Source of the DNA: Avena insularis
Lineage: Eukaryota; Streptophyta; Magnoliopsida; Poales; Poaceae
Assembly: GCA_023614405.1 (NCBI GenBank)
Contig: CM042694.1
Coordinates: 134,297,711-134,361,710, forward strand
Length of the DNA stretch: 64,000 bases
Reading direction: 5' to 3'
Shown here: one piece after another, positions 10,124 to 21,499 of the stretch
Numbering within the stretch: position 1 is the first letter of the stretch
Layout of the letters: each line of letters opens with the position of its first letter
Position numbers and translations under genes: made by a program
The notes under the pieces: model-generated
What the model saw: the letters and a program-made list of their open reading frames with translations, nothing else
Database searches by the model: none
What the model was told of the DNA's origin: nothing

Positions 10124-13064
10124 ATGGCTTCGACCGGAGTCACGTTCCGCACGGGACCCCGCACTTCAGCTGGTGAGCGCGTGGCCTCAGGCCTGGTGCT
10201 CACGCTCGGCAAGTTCGACTGCGTCATCGACAACGCCTCCTGCTTCGCCGGGACTTCCTTCCCGGCAAACGGCACCGTTCTGCTATTCAGCGATCTCCCC
10301 GTCTACATCGCCACCGTCCCGGAGCGTTTCCCTAGGGAAATCGTCTCTGTCGCGGGGCCGCCATGCTCAGGCGGCGGCACCTCCGCCGCACCTTGCGGCG
10401 TGGAGGTCATGATGGCCGGATCGGATTCAGCCGCCGGCCGCCGCGGAGCGAGGCGTGGACGAGGTCGGAACTTCCGCTCCCTCGCAGCCTCGGAACCCGG
10501 TCGAGGATGCCATTGATCGGCTCCTAACGCCGGTTACCCTCGGGGACAACCCGGAGGAGGCGGAGGCCAACTTCACCATGGAGAGACAGATCCTCCTCCA
10601 GGAGGCCATGGAGCTGGCAGCAGCCCGCAAGCAGCTGGAGATCGCTAGGCGCGAATATGACCGCACGCACGGTCTCACCCCAGCTACCGTAGAGCCGAGT
10701 CGGCGCGGCCAGGTACGACGTCGGGGCGGTGAGCTAGGCGGCAGGATGGAGAAGGACGGAGAACCGGATCCCGCGCCTGCCCCTACACGGCCCACCTACA
10801 GCACGCCCATCAAGAACTTGCGCGCGGCGCGAGCTGCGGCAGAAGAACTACCCAGCCTAGAGGGCGAGGAGGAGCCCGCCAAAGACGCTGCGTCCAGAGC
10901 TCCTCCGCGACGAAAGCAGGCCGGCGCCAACCGGCAGACGCAGGAGGACCTTAGCTACTCCAGAGGAAGCACGCTACCCGCCAACAGCAGGGGCGCACCA
11001 CGTGACACGCAGCAGGCGTCCTCCCCTCAGCTGGCTAGGGCCCGCAGCAGGCGTCGCAGCTCCGACAACAGGGGCCAGCCGCGCCAGGAGCAGACAGTCA
11101 ACAGCAACCCGCCACCTCCACCCCCACCAGCCGGTTCCCGCCTCTCAGGCCGGGTGGGCGCGCCCAACCCGGATTGTCCGAACGCCCGCTACCACATTGA
11201 GTTGCTCGCTCAAGCACGCGTCACGGAGGAGGAAGATTCTACCAGACCAGTTTGTTTCGGACCCCGCATACGGAACGAGCCGTTTCCGGATAAATTCTCC
11301 CTGCCCAGGGACACCCCCAAGTACGATAGCAGCATGAAGCCGGAAGACTGGCTGACCGACTACGCCACAGCAGTCGGCATCGCCCACGGGAATAAGCGCA
11401 CAGCCGTGCGTTACGTCCCTCTCATGCTAACCGGGTCGGCGAGGACCTGGCTCAATAGCCTCGCGCCCAACAGCATCAATGCTTGGCCTGATTTCGAGAA
11501 GGTTTTCGTCCGCAACTTCAACGGCACGTACAAGTGCCCAGGGCGCCCGCGCGACTTGACCTTGTGCGTCCAGGGCGACCGTGAGACTGACCGCGAGTAC
11601 CTCGCCAAGTGGACGGAGCTCCGCAACACTTGCGAGGGCATCCTGGAGAGCCAAGCCATTGGTTTCTTCATCGAAGGATGCCAAGAAGGCACCATGCTTC
11701 GCCACCGGCTACTGTGTGACGAGCCGAAAACCATGGCGGAGCTCATGACGGTTGCCGACCAGTACGCCACGACAGATGCCGCCATGAAGAAGCCCCTCCG
11801 AGTAAACGCGGAAGGCTGTCCGACTCCCACGGAGCTGGCTCGCGACCGTCCGAGCAATCCGGCTGGTGAAGCCGGATCCTCCAGGCGCCACGGCAACGAC
11901 AACCGGTTCCACGGGGACCGCCAGGACAGGCAGCAGAAGCCTCGCTACCACGCGCGGCAGGTCAATGCCGTAGAGGGTGCGCCCGACGCACCGGCTAACG
12001 ACACAAGAAGGAAGAAGCCCCGACTCACCTTCGACCAGATGATTGATGGCCCGTGCAAGTGGCATAGCGGTCCCTTCAAACCGGCTACGCACACCACCCG
12101 GAATTGCAGCTGGACTCGCCAGCTAAAGGACCAGGGCAACCAGCCCCGTCTCCCGCCTCCCCCACCGGGTGGACCCCCACCACCGGCTAGGAGAGCCGGT
12201 AATGATGGTAACAGCGGCAACAACAACAACAACGGCTACCCCCAGCCGCACGCCGCCTACCACATCTTCGAGACGGAGCAGGACGACAAGCACAGCCGCA
12301 GGCGACGCTCCAAGGAGGTCAACGCCATCGTTTCTCCGGTCCCCCAGTACCTGAACTGGTTGGAAACCCCCATCACCTGGAGCCGGGCAGATCAACCGGA
12401 GCATCTACCGACTCCCGGGGGCTACGCCATGGTGCACGACCCCCTCATCGTCTCCAACACGCGCACCTGCCGATTTTCGCGCGTCCTCATCGACGGAGGC
12501 AGCAGCCTCAACCTCCTCTACCAGTCCTCGCTGGAGAAGCTGGGCATTCGCGAAAGCGACCTGCGCCCGACTACCACGACGTTCCACGGCGTACTGCCGG
12601 GGCCAGCCTGCGCTCCACTGGGAAAAATCCAGCTGGACGTCATCTTCGGGACCGAGGAGAACTTCCGCCGCGAACCAATCTGGTTCGAGGTGGTAAATTT
12701 GACGAGCTCCTACCACGCTCTCCTCGGGCGCCCCGCCCTCGCCAAGTTCATGGCCGTCCCCCACTACGCATACCTCAAGACGAAGATGCCAGGACCCCAC
12801 GGCGTGATCACCGTCGTCGGCTGCTTCAGGCGATCGATGGAGTGCGCCTCAGCCGGTTCTAAGCTAGCAGAGGCCCTCATCATAGCCGAAGAAAAGCGCG
12901 CGATCATGCGCAATGTGGCCATGGCCCAGCAGGACATTCCGGCTAGCAGCAAACCGGCTGGAGAAGGAGCTTTCCAGCCGGCAAAGGAGACGAAGAGGAT
13001 CCTGCTCGACCCCTCCGACCCGACTAAGTTCGTCACCATTGGTGCCAGCTTGGACAGCAAATAG
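10124..13064 (+). CDS. Gypsy-1 gag-protease
   Basis: The first ATG after the PBS is at 10124 and opens a frame that shifts near 10440-10455 into the long frame running to TAG at 13062-13064 (869 residues counted from 10455). The middle holds the Retrotrans_gag region (about 11290-11800; key words ARTWLNSL and FVRNFNGTY), which forms the particle. At 12054-12110 there is a Cys/His cluster C-x2-H-x9-H-x4-C in place of a classical zinc knuckle. At about 12484 begins the aspartic protease with active-site phrase VLIDGGSSLNLLY (D-G-G instead of D-S/T-G). The gag N-terminal part is Pro/Arg-rich and poorly conserved. The TAG at the end stands between protease and RT in the same frame; the next codons continue the polyprotein (EGALVDFLRENRDIFAW). 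It is thus either a mutated CAG or a read-through site; a mutation is more likely. Confidence 0.85.
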
Positions 13065-13928
13065 GAAGGCGCGCTCGTCGACTTCCTCCGTGAGAATCGG
13101 GACATCTTCGCATGGTCTCCCAAAGACATGTCGGGTGTGCTGAGGGAGCTCGCTAAGCACTCACTTCATGTGCGTCCGGATGCCAAGCCGGTCAAGCAAC
13201 CTCTACGCCGGTTCGCAGAAGAGAAGAGAAAGATAATCGGTGACGAGATCACCCAGCTCCTCGCAGCCGGGTTCATCATGGAAGTGTACCACCCGGACTG
13301 GCTGGCGAACCCAGTCCTGGTGTTGAAAAAGAACAAGACCTGGCGCATGTGTATCGACTACGCCAGTCTGAACAAGGCGTGCCCGAAAGACCCCTTCGCC
13401 TTGCCCCGTATCGATCAGGTCATCGATTCCATGGCCGGCTGTGATTTGTTGTATTTTCTAGATTGTTATTCCGGATACAATCAGATCCGGCTAAACCCGG
13501 CTGATCAGATCAAGACATCATTTATCACCCCCTACGGGGCTTTCTGCTATGTAACCATGCCTTTCGGCCTAAAGAACGCAGGCGCCACCTATCAGCGATG
13601 TATGCAGAAATGCTTGCACTCGCAGATAGGTCAAACGCACGCCACGTGGATGACGTGGTCATCAAGACCAAGGAAAAGCGCACCTCCTCGAGGACCTGAG
13701 AAACATTTGGCAACCTCCGCCAGCATACCGGATGAAGCTGAACCCGAAAATGCGTCTTCGGAGTACCATCCGGCCAGCTACTCGGTTTCCTCGTATCTCA
13801 GCGAGGCATCGAGGCAAATCCGGAGAAGATCGCGGCCATCGAAAGGATGCAACCGCCCAAGAACCTGCTTGGAGTCCAGAGGTTCACCGGATGCCTGGCT
13901 TCCCTTAGTCGTTTCGTCAGCCGGCTAG
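13065..13928 (+). pseudogene. Gypsy-1 reverse transcriptase, broken at the active site
   Basis: Follows the TAG in frame. Conserved Ty3/Gypsy RT motifs are present: RMCIDYASLNKACPKDPFALP, FLDCYSGYNQI, TPYGAFCYVTMPFGLKNAGATYQR. After the Gln-Ile-Gly word at about 13625 the frame shifts, so the catalytic box appears as H-V-D-D-V-V-I-K in another frame near 13645-13670 rather than Y-V-D-D. Further small indels follow up to about 13845. The enzyme normally copies element RNA into cDNA in the particle; this copy cannot give an active product. Confidence 0.85.
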
Positions 13929-14392
13929 GGGAGAAGGCACTTCCGTTGTACCAGCTGATGAAAAAGACGGACAAGTTCTCCTGGACTTCGCAGGCTGACA
14001 CCGCGTTTCACGACCTCAAGCGCATGCTGTCCACAGCGCCGGTTCTAGCCACACCGGCTAGCAAGGAGCCGATGTTGCTCTATATAGCAGCCACCAGCCG
14101 GGTCGTCAGCGTCGTCCTGGTGATGGAGCGCCCCGAGGAAGGCAAGGCTCAGCAAGTTCAGAGACCCGTCTACTACCTCAGCGAGGTTCTCTCCCTCTCC
14201 AAGCAGACCTACCCCCACTACCAAAAGATGTGCTACGGCATGTACCTAGCATGCAAGAAGCTCAAGCACTACTTCCAAGAGCACCCGATCAAGGTCGTGT
14301 GCACTGCAACCCTTTCGGAAATCATCGGCAATAAGGACGCCACCGGCCGAGTCGCCAAATGGGCCATCGAGCTCGCCACCTACTCCATCTAG
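13847..14392 (+). pseudogene. Gypsy-1 RT connection / RNase H-like domain
   Basis: Starts at the family word MQPPKNLLGVQRFTGCLASL (end of RT thumb), then FSWTSQADTAFHDLK, LLYIAATSRVVSVVLV and RPVYYLSEVLS, typical of the RNaseH_2 domain that follows Gypsy RT. Ends with TAG at 14390-14392; the next codons (YEPRLTIKSQ) continue the same frame, so the stop looks like a CAG-to-TAG change. Confidence 0.85.
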
Positions 14393-15050
14393 TACGAGCC
14401 CCGGCTCACGATCAAGTCACAGGCAATGGCGGACTTTCTCGTCGACTGGGCCGAGACCCAGTACCTCCCACCGGTTCCGGATTCGGACCACTGGAGGATG
14501 CACTTCGACGGGTCGAAGATGCTCGGGGGCTTGGGAGCCGGCATCGTGCTCACCTCGCCCCAAGGGAGACTGGCTGGAGTACGTGTTGCAGATCCACTTC
14601 AAGGCCTCCAACAACGTAGCCGAATACGAGGCACTGGCGCATGGGCTCCGGCTGGCCAAGGAAATCGGCATCAACCGGATCCTGTGCTTCGGCGATTCGG
14701 ACCTGGTGGTACAACAAGTATCCGGGGAATGGGACGCCAGAGATGCCAACATGGCGCCTCACCGTTCCACATCCAGAAGCTCAGCTCCTCCTTCGACGGG
14801 TGTGAATTTCATCACGTCCCCCGCACCAACAACGAGGCAGTCGACGCGCTCTCCAAGATAGGGTCCACCAGGCAGGCCATCCCACCAGGGGTCTCCCTGG
14901 AGCACCTGCGCAAGCCATCCATCAACCCGTCGCCGGAATCAGATTCCATCATCTGGGCGGGGAGCGTCCCGGCGGCCGGGGCAGCGGAAGCGGAGCCGGC
15001 AGAGCCACCAAAGAAGAAAACGGGGACCTGGTTCTCCGGTTGATGCAAGA
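14393..15050 (+). pseudogene. Gypsy-1 plant-type RNase H (RVT_3), frameshifted
   Basis: Reads MADFLVDWAETQ, then HWRMHFDGSKMLGGLGAG (first acidic residue of RNase H in HFDGS). An extra base near 14565 moves the frame to YVLQIHFKASNNVAEYEAL (about 14578-14760, with Glu) and CFGDSDLVVQQV (Asp). A small deletion near 14757 removes part of the domain before FHHVPRTNNEAVDALSKIGS. The tail (SLEHLRKPSINPSPESD) normally links to integrase, but here the sequence jumps directly to the integrase C-terminus. Confidence 0.85.
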
Positions 15051-15234
15051 CACGAAGGGCATGCACAAGCTATCACCACCCTGGGAGGGCCCCTTCATCA
15101 TCAGCCGGGCGCTGCCCAACGACTCTTACTACCTCATCGACGCGCAGCAGCCGCGCAAGAACAAGATGGACAAATCGGACGAGGAGACCGAACGTCCTTG
15201 GAACGCGGCCCTGCTGCGCCCGTTTTACACCTAG
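15022..15234 (+). pseudogene. Gypsy-1 integrase remnant, C-terminal tail only
   Basis: After Glu-Pro-Pro-Lys-Lys-Lys the DNA continues as GDLVLRLMQDTKGMHKLSPPW, EGPFIISRALPN and WNAALLRPFYT, ending with TAG at 15232-15234. In Gypsy-2 the matching words (EGDLVLRLKQKRPNKL..SPWEGPY) follow the whole integrase. The HHCC zinc finger and the D-D-E core, about 1 kb, are therefore absent; the breakpoint is near 15022. This makes the element dependent on integrase from elsewhere. Confidence 0.88.
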
Positions 15235-16474
15235 TCGCCAAACAGTGTATGTATCCTGAAAACCTCATAAATGAAAATGCGGATTCCCACGAGAATCTCG
15301 GGGGCTCCTTCTGAAAATGTGTGCGTACCTGTTCTCCGATTAAAATTTTCCGGCTCCGGCTACCCCTACCCGGGGGCTCGCCGGCTGGCTCGGCCTGTTA
15401 AACCAACAAACCGGCTGAGTAGTGTGCGATGATGTCAGAGGCCCACTCTTCGTCTCAGCTACAGACCACAACCCGGCTGTCCGGCTAGCAAGAGCAAAAT
15501 CCCGAGGCATCCCACGTGAGAAATGGGGAAGAGGCGTGACAGATCGGGCGTCCCGGCCCCGCAACTAGCTCAAACCAATCTAGCCGCTAAGCCGCTAGTA
15601 CCGTGCGTAATGTACCGTCAGCTCCCTTCGATTCTGGCTGCAGACCGCAACCCGGCTGTCCGGCAAGGACGCAGCGAAAACAGCAGAACACACGAGAAAG
15701 CGGCTAAGCGCCTAGAAAGGAGCAAGCCAGTTTTTGAAAAAATAAGTCGTTCCCCGGCTACGATTTGACGGACTAACCTATTAACCTATGAAGATGTATG
15801 TGTATGCATATGTGCATTCTTGTCTGACTACTCCGAGTCGGAATTCAGGAGAAGGAAAGAAGATTCGAAGCCCTTGCCTTCATCAAGCGCTCCGAAATTC
15901 CACTGGAAGGCCACGCCTCAGTGGAATCTTGTAGTTCCTGGCCGACTAAGGGCGTTTAGCCGGCAGTTCGGAGCCCAGGTGAGGGCAAGGGCGGGAGCAA
16001 TTAAAAACAAGAAAGATTCAAGCACTGCTACGCCAATCTTGAATCTTACACTCTACCAGTCCGCCTTCACCTGAATGATGGTTCCCCCGGCTGAAGGCGT
16101 CTAGCCGGCGAAAGCAGCCGACTGGGGCGAGGCCAGTCGGGTAAGTTAGAAGAACGGGGAAGAACAAGGAAGATTCGAAGCACCTGGCTACGCCAGCTAC
16201 TCTGAATCTCGGGGGCTACACCCAGTGGAGGCGCCGCCTCACCGAGGTAGTTCATCCGCTAAAAGTGTAGTCGGGCTAGGTCACCAGGCGAAGTGAGCCG
16301 CAAAGATATCAAAGGAAAACTCAAGACACAAATAAAGGAAGACTCAAGAATTCAATATTATCAAGCAAAGGGAGACGAAGCTCGAGAGTTACCCGCATCA
16401 AAGATAGGCATGCATAAACAAGTTTTACGATAATCTAGAACAAGACAAATACACCCAGCATCCCGGGGCAACAG
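15235..16474 (+). other. Gypsy-1 non-coding spacer with decoy PPT motifs
   Basis: No sense coding region. GAATCTCGGGGGCTCC (from about 15291), CCCGGGGGCTCGCC (about 15369) and GAATCTCGGGGGCTAC (from about 16203) resemble the true polypurine tract. Two related stretches (CAGACCACAACCCGGCTGTCCGGC near 15460 and 15645) form an imperfect direct duplication. Confidence 0.6.
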
Positions 16475-19327
16475 CTAAACGGCAGGGCCTTTGCCGTGGG
16501 GACGCTCCTGGCTGGCAGATGCTGGAGGCGGGGGCGGGGCCGCTGTGCTCGTTCTGGCTCCGGCGCTGGCAGACGGCGGCACCGAGGACTCCGCATCCGG
16601 AGTATCTGGGGACTCCGAGTCGGTGAGCACCTCGTCTGGATCCACGTAGTCGGCGATCTTGATGGCGGACCCGCGAAGCTCCGGATGGGCTTGGCGGATG
16701 GCGGCAAGATCGGCTCTGGCGCGGAAGCCCCCGTCGATCTTCTCGACGCGAGCATCCTTATACCAGGAAAGCATCACCGCCAGGGCCATCTCCGCTCAAC
16801 CCCGCGCCGCCAGATCCCGTCGCCGGTCCACCGCAGCCGGCACCTCTCCCACCTTCGCCGCCAGCTGCGCCATCGTCTCCGGAACCGGAGCCTCCGGCCA
16901 CATAAAGGAGAAGATGTCCCGTGCTGCCTGACGAAGCTTCGCGGCCTCCTCGCCAAGAAGAACGACGAGCTCCTGAGCCGTCGGCTGCGCTCCCGGCCAG
17001 TTCTCCTGCAGCCGGTTGTAGGCCAGCATGTCTATGCCGGGGTAAAAGGCTGTCAGAAAAGAGGAGTCAAATCCGGCTACCGGATCCGGAAAGAAAAGAA
17101 GACGGAAGAAAGAACTCACCTTTGGCAGTGTGGCCGACTTGCATCAGCTCCTCCACCAGCGCCTTCTCCTTGACCGCTAGCCGTTTTATCTCCTTCTATT
17201 GGTCCTTGTTCTGGGCCTCGAGAAGGGAGAACGCTTCGGCCCGGCTTGCAAGCGAGACGTCGCGCTCCTTGACGGTAGCCTCCAAGCCGTCTACTCGCGC
17301 GTGCCAGTCCTTGTTCTGCAAGCGCAGCGTGGAGTTGGACCTGCTCAGCCGGTCGTTCGCTTTCTTCAAGCGATCGATCTCGCGCTGAGCACACACGAGG
17401 ACAGCTGCAACGAAGCCGACTATTAAAAAAAGAGCCAGACGGATGAGGCGGACTTACTCTGGGAGGTCCCGTTGGCTGCAGCAAGCTTCTGCTCCAGCGT
17501 CCGGTTCCCACCGGCTGTGGCCTCAAGCAGCCGGATCTCCTTCACCGCCAGCTCGAGCGTGGCGGCAAGATCCGACAGTGAAGCGGCGGAAGAGGCGTCG
17601 TCGTCCACGGTGTTGACGGCCAAGGACTCCTTCGCCGCGAGCACCGCAGTCTGCCACTCCTCCCCGAGCGCCTCGTCGGAGTCGTCGTCGCCTACCACGA
17701 CAAGCTCCTTGCCAGTAGCCCCCCGCGCGCCCATGGAGGAACCTTCCAGCTGGGAGCGAGTCACTTCTGGCTGGGGACCCTCCGGCTGAGAGGGGGCAGT
17801 CGGCTCGGCTTGAGGAGGAGAAGGAGGCTGCGCTTCAGAGGAAGGGGAGGCGTCGTTGGATCAGTCGGGGTGCGAGGCGGCGACCCGGCTAGCGTCCGAG
17901 CCGGGCTCGCGGCGCCGAAAGAAACCAGTGCGCTAAAGGGAAAGAGGAAAAGACAAGAGCAAAAAGGCTAAAGTCAGAAAAACAAGGATAAGGAAAAACA
18001 AACAGAAAGCACCAAGGAGGGAGGGAGAAAAACGTACCCCGGCACAACCGGGGGCAGCCCTTTCTTCCGGCCAAGGCGGCTTGGTAGCAGGGCGCTAGTC
18101 CGGCCCCTCTTCGGAGCCGGCTCTTCCGCCGCAGGACAGCGGGAGCCGGAATGGCCGGAGCCGCTCCCGCCCGCTTCGCCGTCCGCCGCGGAGCGCGCCG
18201 CCGGCTCCACGGTCGGCCCGGCATCCTCCTCCTCGTGCACCTCCGCGTGCGGGTCGGCGACCGGCTCGTCGTTCTGGCTGGGGAAGGCATCACCGTCCCC
18301 ATCCGATTCCTCGCCGGATCGCCGAGCGCGTGGCTCGGGCAAGTCTGGCGCGAACACCTCGAGAGGAGCGTCGCCCTCCTCGCGAAGGATGCAGGGGAAG
18401 ATCTGGCAAATGCTAAAGGTCAGTCAGATAGAGCAAGGAGATAACAGAGGGAATAAGCAAAAATTCCGGCTACAAGAACTTACCCGGGGGCGTGGTTCTC
18501 CCGGCTGTAGGGCGCCAGGCTGAACTTCAGCTTCTCCGCAGCCGCCTTGCTGATCGCCCACAACCACCTTCAAGTTGTGGTAGCAGGATCACGCGCCGAC
18601 AGCCGGTCGGTCCAGCCGGCCGAGTAGAAGCACATCTTGTGTGCCCGCTGCTGAGCGGCATCATCAGCCGACATCCAGCTAAGGGTGATGTACCGACCGG
18701 TTAGCCGGCAGGTGACAAGGAGCGCGTTAAAGATCGCGTCCGTCTCCGCCTTGTCGCCGTAGACCTTCAAGTCCCAGTTTTGTCGGTTGGACTCGACGTC
18801 TTGGAAGGCCGGCAGGTTTATCCGGTCGACGCCGGTGACGTTCTTGACATAAAAATACGACTGCTGCCACAGCCGTACCGTGTCCTGGAGCAAGAATTTC
18901 GGGTAGCCAGATTGGGAGCGGGAGTATATGGAGGCGCCGCCGCAGACGACTAGCGGGCCCTTCGTGTACTGGACCTGTGGCCGAACTCGGAAGAGCCGGC
19001 AGAAGATCCTGAGATCCGGTTGGATCCCGAGGTAGCTCTCGCAGAACGCCATGAAGTGCGCCAGCGTTCCAATGGCGTTGGCGCCGAGGTGGTGGAGGCG
19101 GAGGTCGAAGAAGGCCAGAAACGTGAGGAAGAAGGTGGGCAGCGGCAACCCCGATGCGAGAGGAAAATAACGCGCTCCCCCTCCGCCGGATGCGGCGACT
19201 CTTCCCCCACCGGCGCCAACCGCACCGCCACCTCCTCCGCCGGCGAGAGGACACGGGTCGCACGGTACTTCGCAATCTGATCCTCGGTGACGGAGGAGCC
19301 GCACCAGGCTCCGCGGTCAGCGGCCAT
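16475..19327 (-). CDS. Gypsy-1 antisense gene (Transposase_28 domain + coiled coil)
   Basis: Opposite to gag-pol. Five exons can be placed by GT-AG sites: 19327-18484 (donor GTAAGT), 18412-18038 (donor GTACGT), 17932-17458 (donor GTAAGT), about 17400-17120 (donor GTGAGT), 17076-16475. Exon 1 starts MAADRGAWCGSSVTEDQIAKY, shifts frame near 19150, then carries the Transposase_28 ('putative gypsy-type transposon') region: LPTFFLTFLAFFDLRLHHLG, AHFMAFCESYLGIQPDL. A stop (TGA, near 18570) precedes the donor. Exon 2 is acidic and basic (nuclear-like). Exons 3-4 are Glu/Leu-rich coiled coil (REIDRLKKANDRLSRSNSTL). Exon 5 continues with helices (ETMAQLAAKVGEVPAAVDRR) and ends in a Pro/Ala-rich tail. 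Homologous genes sit in the same place in the outer Gypsy and Gypsy-2. Function unknown; the domain name comes from the family, not from proven transposase activity. Confidence 0.75.
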
Positions 19328-19824
19328 TTCCGGCTAAGGAGAAGGAGCGGCAACGGAGGAGTGACGGTGGCCCGTAGCGTCGACGGCGGCGAGCGGGCGG
19401 CGCAGAGGGCAAGAGCACAGGAGCAGCAGCGCGCGAGAAGGAGAGGAGGATTGCAGCGGGGGAGCGAAGGAAAAGAACTGCCTCCCACGCGGCATCCCTT
19501 TAAAGGACCGGAAGGGCAACCGTCGGCGGGGCCACGTGGCGCGCATCTGGGCGACCCACATCCCAACCGCCGCCTAGATCCCGTGTGCCGGGACGGGATA
19601 CGCAGAAGATCCTGGGATGGAAACCGAGGCGCCAGGCAAGCAGTTCCCCGAGGCGACGCACGACGGGACGTTACGCTGCCCGCCGCAGAGCAATGATGGC
19701 GCTGCAGCGGGTCAAGCGCCGACCGACGTCACGGGTAGCGCAACCGCCAGGCTCAGCCGGATCAAAATTCGAAAAGCAAAAGGGAGCGCGCGCGCATTTC
19801 GCCCAAGGGCGGAATCCACACGCG

Positions 19825-19836
19825 CTCGGGGGCTAG
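19825..19836 (+). other. Polypurine tract of Gypsy-1
   Basis: CTCGGGGGCTAG immediately before the 3' LTR; primes plus-strand DNA synthesis in this group of elements. Confidence 0.75.
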
Positions 19837-20566
19837 TGTCAGGGGGATGATCCCCGGATACCCCACCCGAATAAGAAACAGGACAGTCGGATCTCGGCCG
19901 GCTGACCAGATGCAGCCGGACAGGGTAGCATGGACCGGCTACCACCCGGTAGCCGGACCATGAGGAGGTAGCCGGATACAACAAACATAGCCGGATCCAA
20001 TCAGAGGGACAGGACGACGTGCGTATCAGTGCACGGTACGCCCTGTACGACGACGAGACGGGCAACCACCCGCCCATACCGAAGACTTGGCGTGGCTGAC
20101 GCGGGAACAGTGGCTGTCGACGACGGCTCGACGGCGCCCATCAGTGCCTATGACAGCCATACCGCTCATACACCCATGTGACATACCATGCCGGGTACTG
20201 TAGATGACTAGCCGGCTGGGACCCGCCTGTGGGGCCCGCCAGTCGGACTAGCCAGTGAGATCCTTGCCTCTCTTCCTATATAAGGAGAGGGAGGGCCTCA
20301 GTAGAAAGGGTTGGTCTCAGTTCATTTAAGGCAGTAGCTAAAGGATACAGCTCGAGAGCACTTGTAGCTCGTATATTTCACATAGTCAGATCAGACAGGA
20401 GTAGGGGCTTTACCTCACCACGAGGGCCCCAAACCTGGGTACTTCTTGCGTCCCGCTACACTCGCTCGTATCCAATCTCGCCTGCGGACGTTGTCGATAG
20501 CTTTCCTGCTAGTCCCCACACCTCTATCTAACCTTTTTAGGTACTGCCGTTCCCAATACAACGACA
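19837..20566 (+). repeat. 3' LTR of Gypsy-1
   Basis: TGTCAGGGGGATGATCCCC to ACAACGACA, followed by the TSD AGAAG (20567-20571). It matches 9378-10101 closely except in three short patches. Confidence 0.94.
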
Positions 20567-20571
20567 AGAAG
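20567..20571. repeat. TSD of Gypsy-1, right
   Basis: AGAAG, copy of 9373-9377. Confidence 0.93.
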
Positions 20572-20581
20572 TATTACGTAA

Positions 20582-20675
20582 AACATTAAAGCGTCTACAC
20601 ACGAGTATATGACACGTACGTTTAAAAAAACATTAAAGCATGTACACACGAGTATATGACACATACGTTTAAAAG
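20582..20675. repeat. 47-bp tandem duplication in Helitron 2
   Basis: Two adjacent copies of AACATTAAAGC..ACACACGAGTATATGACAC..TACGTTTAAA, with a few substitutions between them. Confidence 0.8.
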
Positions 20676-21198
20676 GAAACTAGGCTCTGACTCTCGATAT
20701 ATTACGGAAAAGTTTGCAATCTCCGTACGTGGTCTTCCGGCTGTCTCAGGGACCGTGACAACATCTCAAAGAAAAAAAAGGGAACCGCCACAATTTGCAA
20801 GCCCAACATGCTCGTGGCACTCTGAACATGGGCCAACAGAAACAAACGGCAGAGTTCACAATATAGACAACCGTCTCATATGGCTAGACCAAAATAATAT
20901 CTTCTTAAACCTTCCCTGTACCACGCATCTTCTCATGAGATGCAATAAAGAGCACCAATCTAGCTAGGAGGAACTCGATCGTGTCTCGCACTATCTATCA
21001 TGGATCAATAACATCAAATTAAGCATGTCGCAGTGGTTATCAAGCCCCTCGGCGACCAGCCGTGCTGAACTACTGACCTGGACTGGAGCGGAGAATACCT
21101 GAACCGATATTTGGTCGTTGCTAATGAAGACCAAGCGGAAACCGAAGTAGGCAAAGGTGACTCTGACATACGTGAAGCAATAGAACCCTTAGATATGT

Positions 21199-21499
21199 GC
21201 AAACCAACATGTGGTTGGGTGGTTAGGAGGGTGGTTGTACCCCCAGCCCACCAGAGTTCAAACCCCCGGTTTGACACTGTGTGTTGCATAAAAAAGGCGG
21301 AATATTCTTTCAGTAGGAGGCGACGTTCTCGTCGACAGCGAGGCGTCCGTCGTGACTTCGTCAATCTCAAGACCCGATCCGCCGGTTCGGTCTCTCGGAG
21401 GTGCTCATAGAGGTAGGGTGTGCGTATGTGCGTTCATAGGGGTGGGCGCATGTACGTGTTGTGAGCGTCTACGATTGTACTGTGTTTCTAAAAAAAAAA
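21199..21499 (+). mobile_element. tRNA-derived SINE (Au-like)
   Basis: Flanked by a perfect 12-bp TSD CCTTAGATATGT (21187-21198 and 21500-21511). The 5' part has Pol III-like boxes: GGTTGGGTGGTTAGGAGGG (A-box like) and GAGTTCAAACCCC (B-box like). The 3' part has the GTGTGCGTATGTGCGTTCATAGGGG block and ends GTACTGTGTTTCTAAAAAAAAA, as in Au SINEs of grasses. Non-coding; it moves with LINE enzymes. Confidence 0.9.

Larger units (their letters stand above)
9378..20566 (+). mobile_element. Gypsy-1 LTR retrotransposon, integrase-less
   Basis: An 11.2-kb element with LTRs of 724 and 730 bp (TG..CA), TSD AGAAG, a PBS right after the 5' LTR and a PPT before the 3' LTR. Sense order is gag, protease, RT, RNase H, then only the C-terminal tail of integrase: the Gypsy (Metaviridae-type) order with the integrase core missing. 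A long 3' region (15240-19836) carries an antisense multi-exon gene. The words CCGGCT and AGCCGG are strikingly frequent throughout. Coding frames have several stops and shifts, so the element cannot move by itself. It is inserted inside Helitron 2. Confidence 0.95.

Noticed and set aside
16496..17173. 225-residue plus-strand ORF in Gypsy-1
   Set aside because: Shadow of the minus-strand antisense gene exons 4-5; Arg-rich without domain.
21199..21260. Possible tRNA gene
   Set aside because: A- and B-box-like words belong to the SINE head; no cloverleaf can be drawn.
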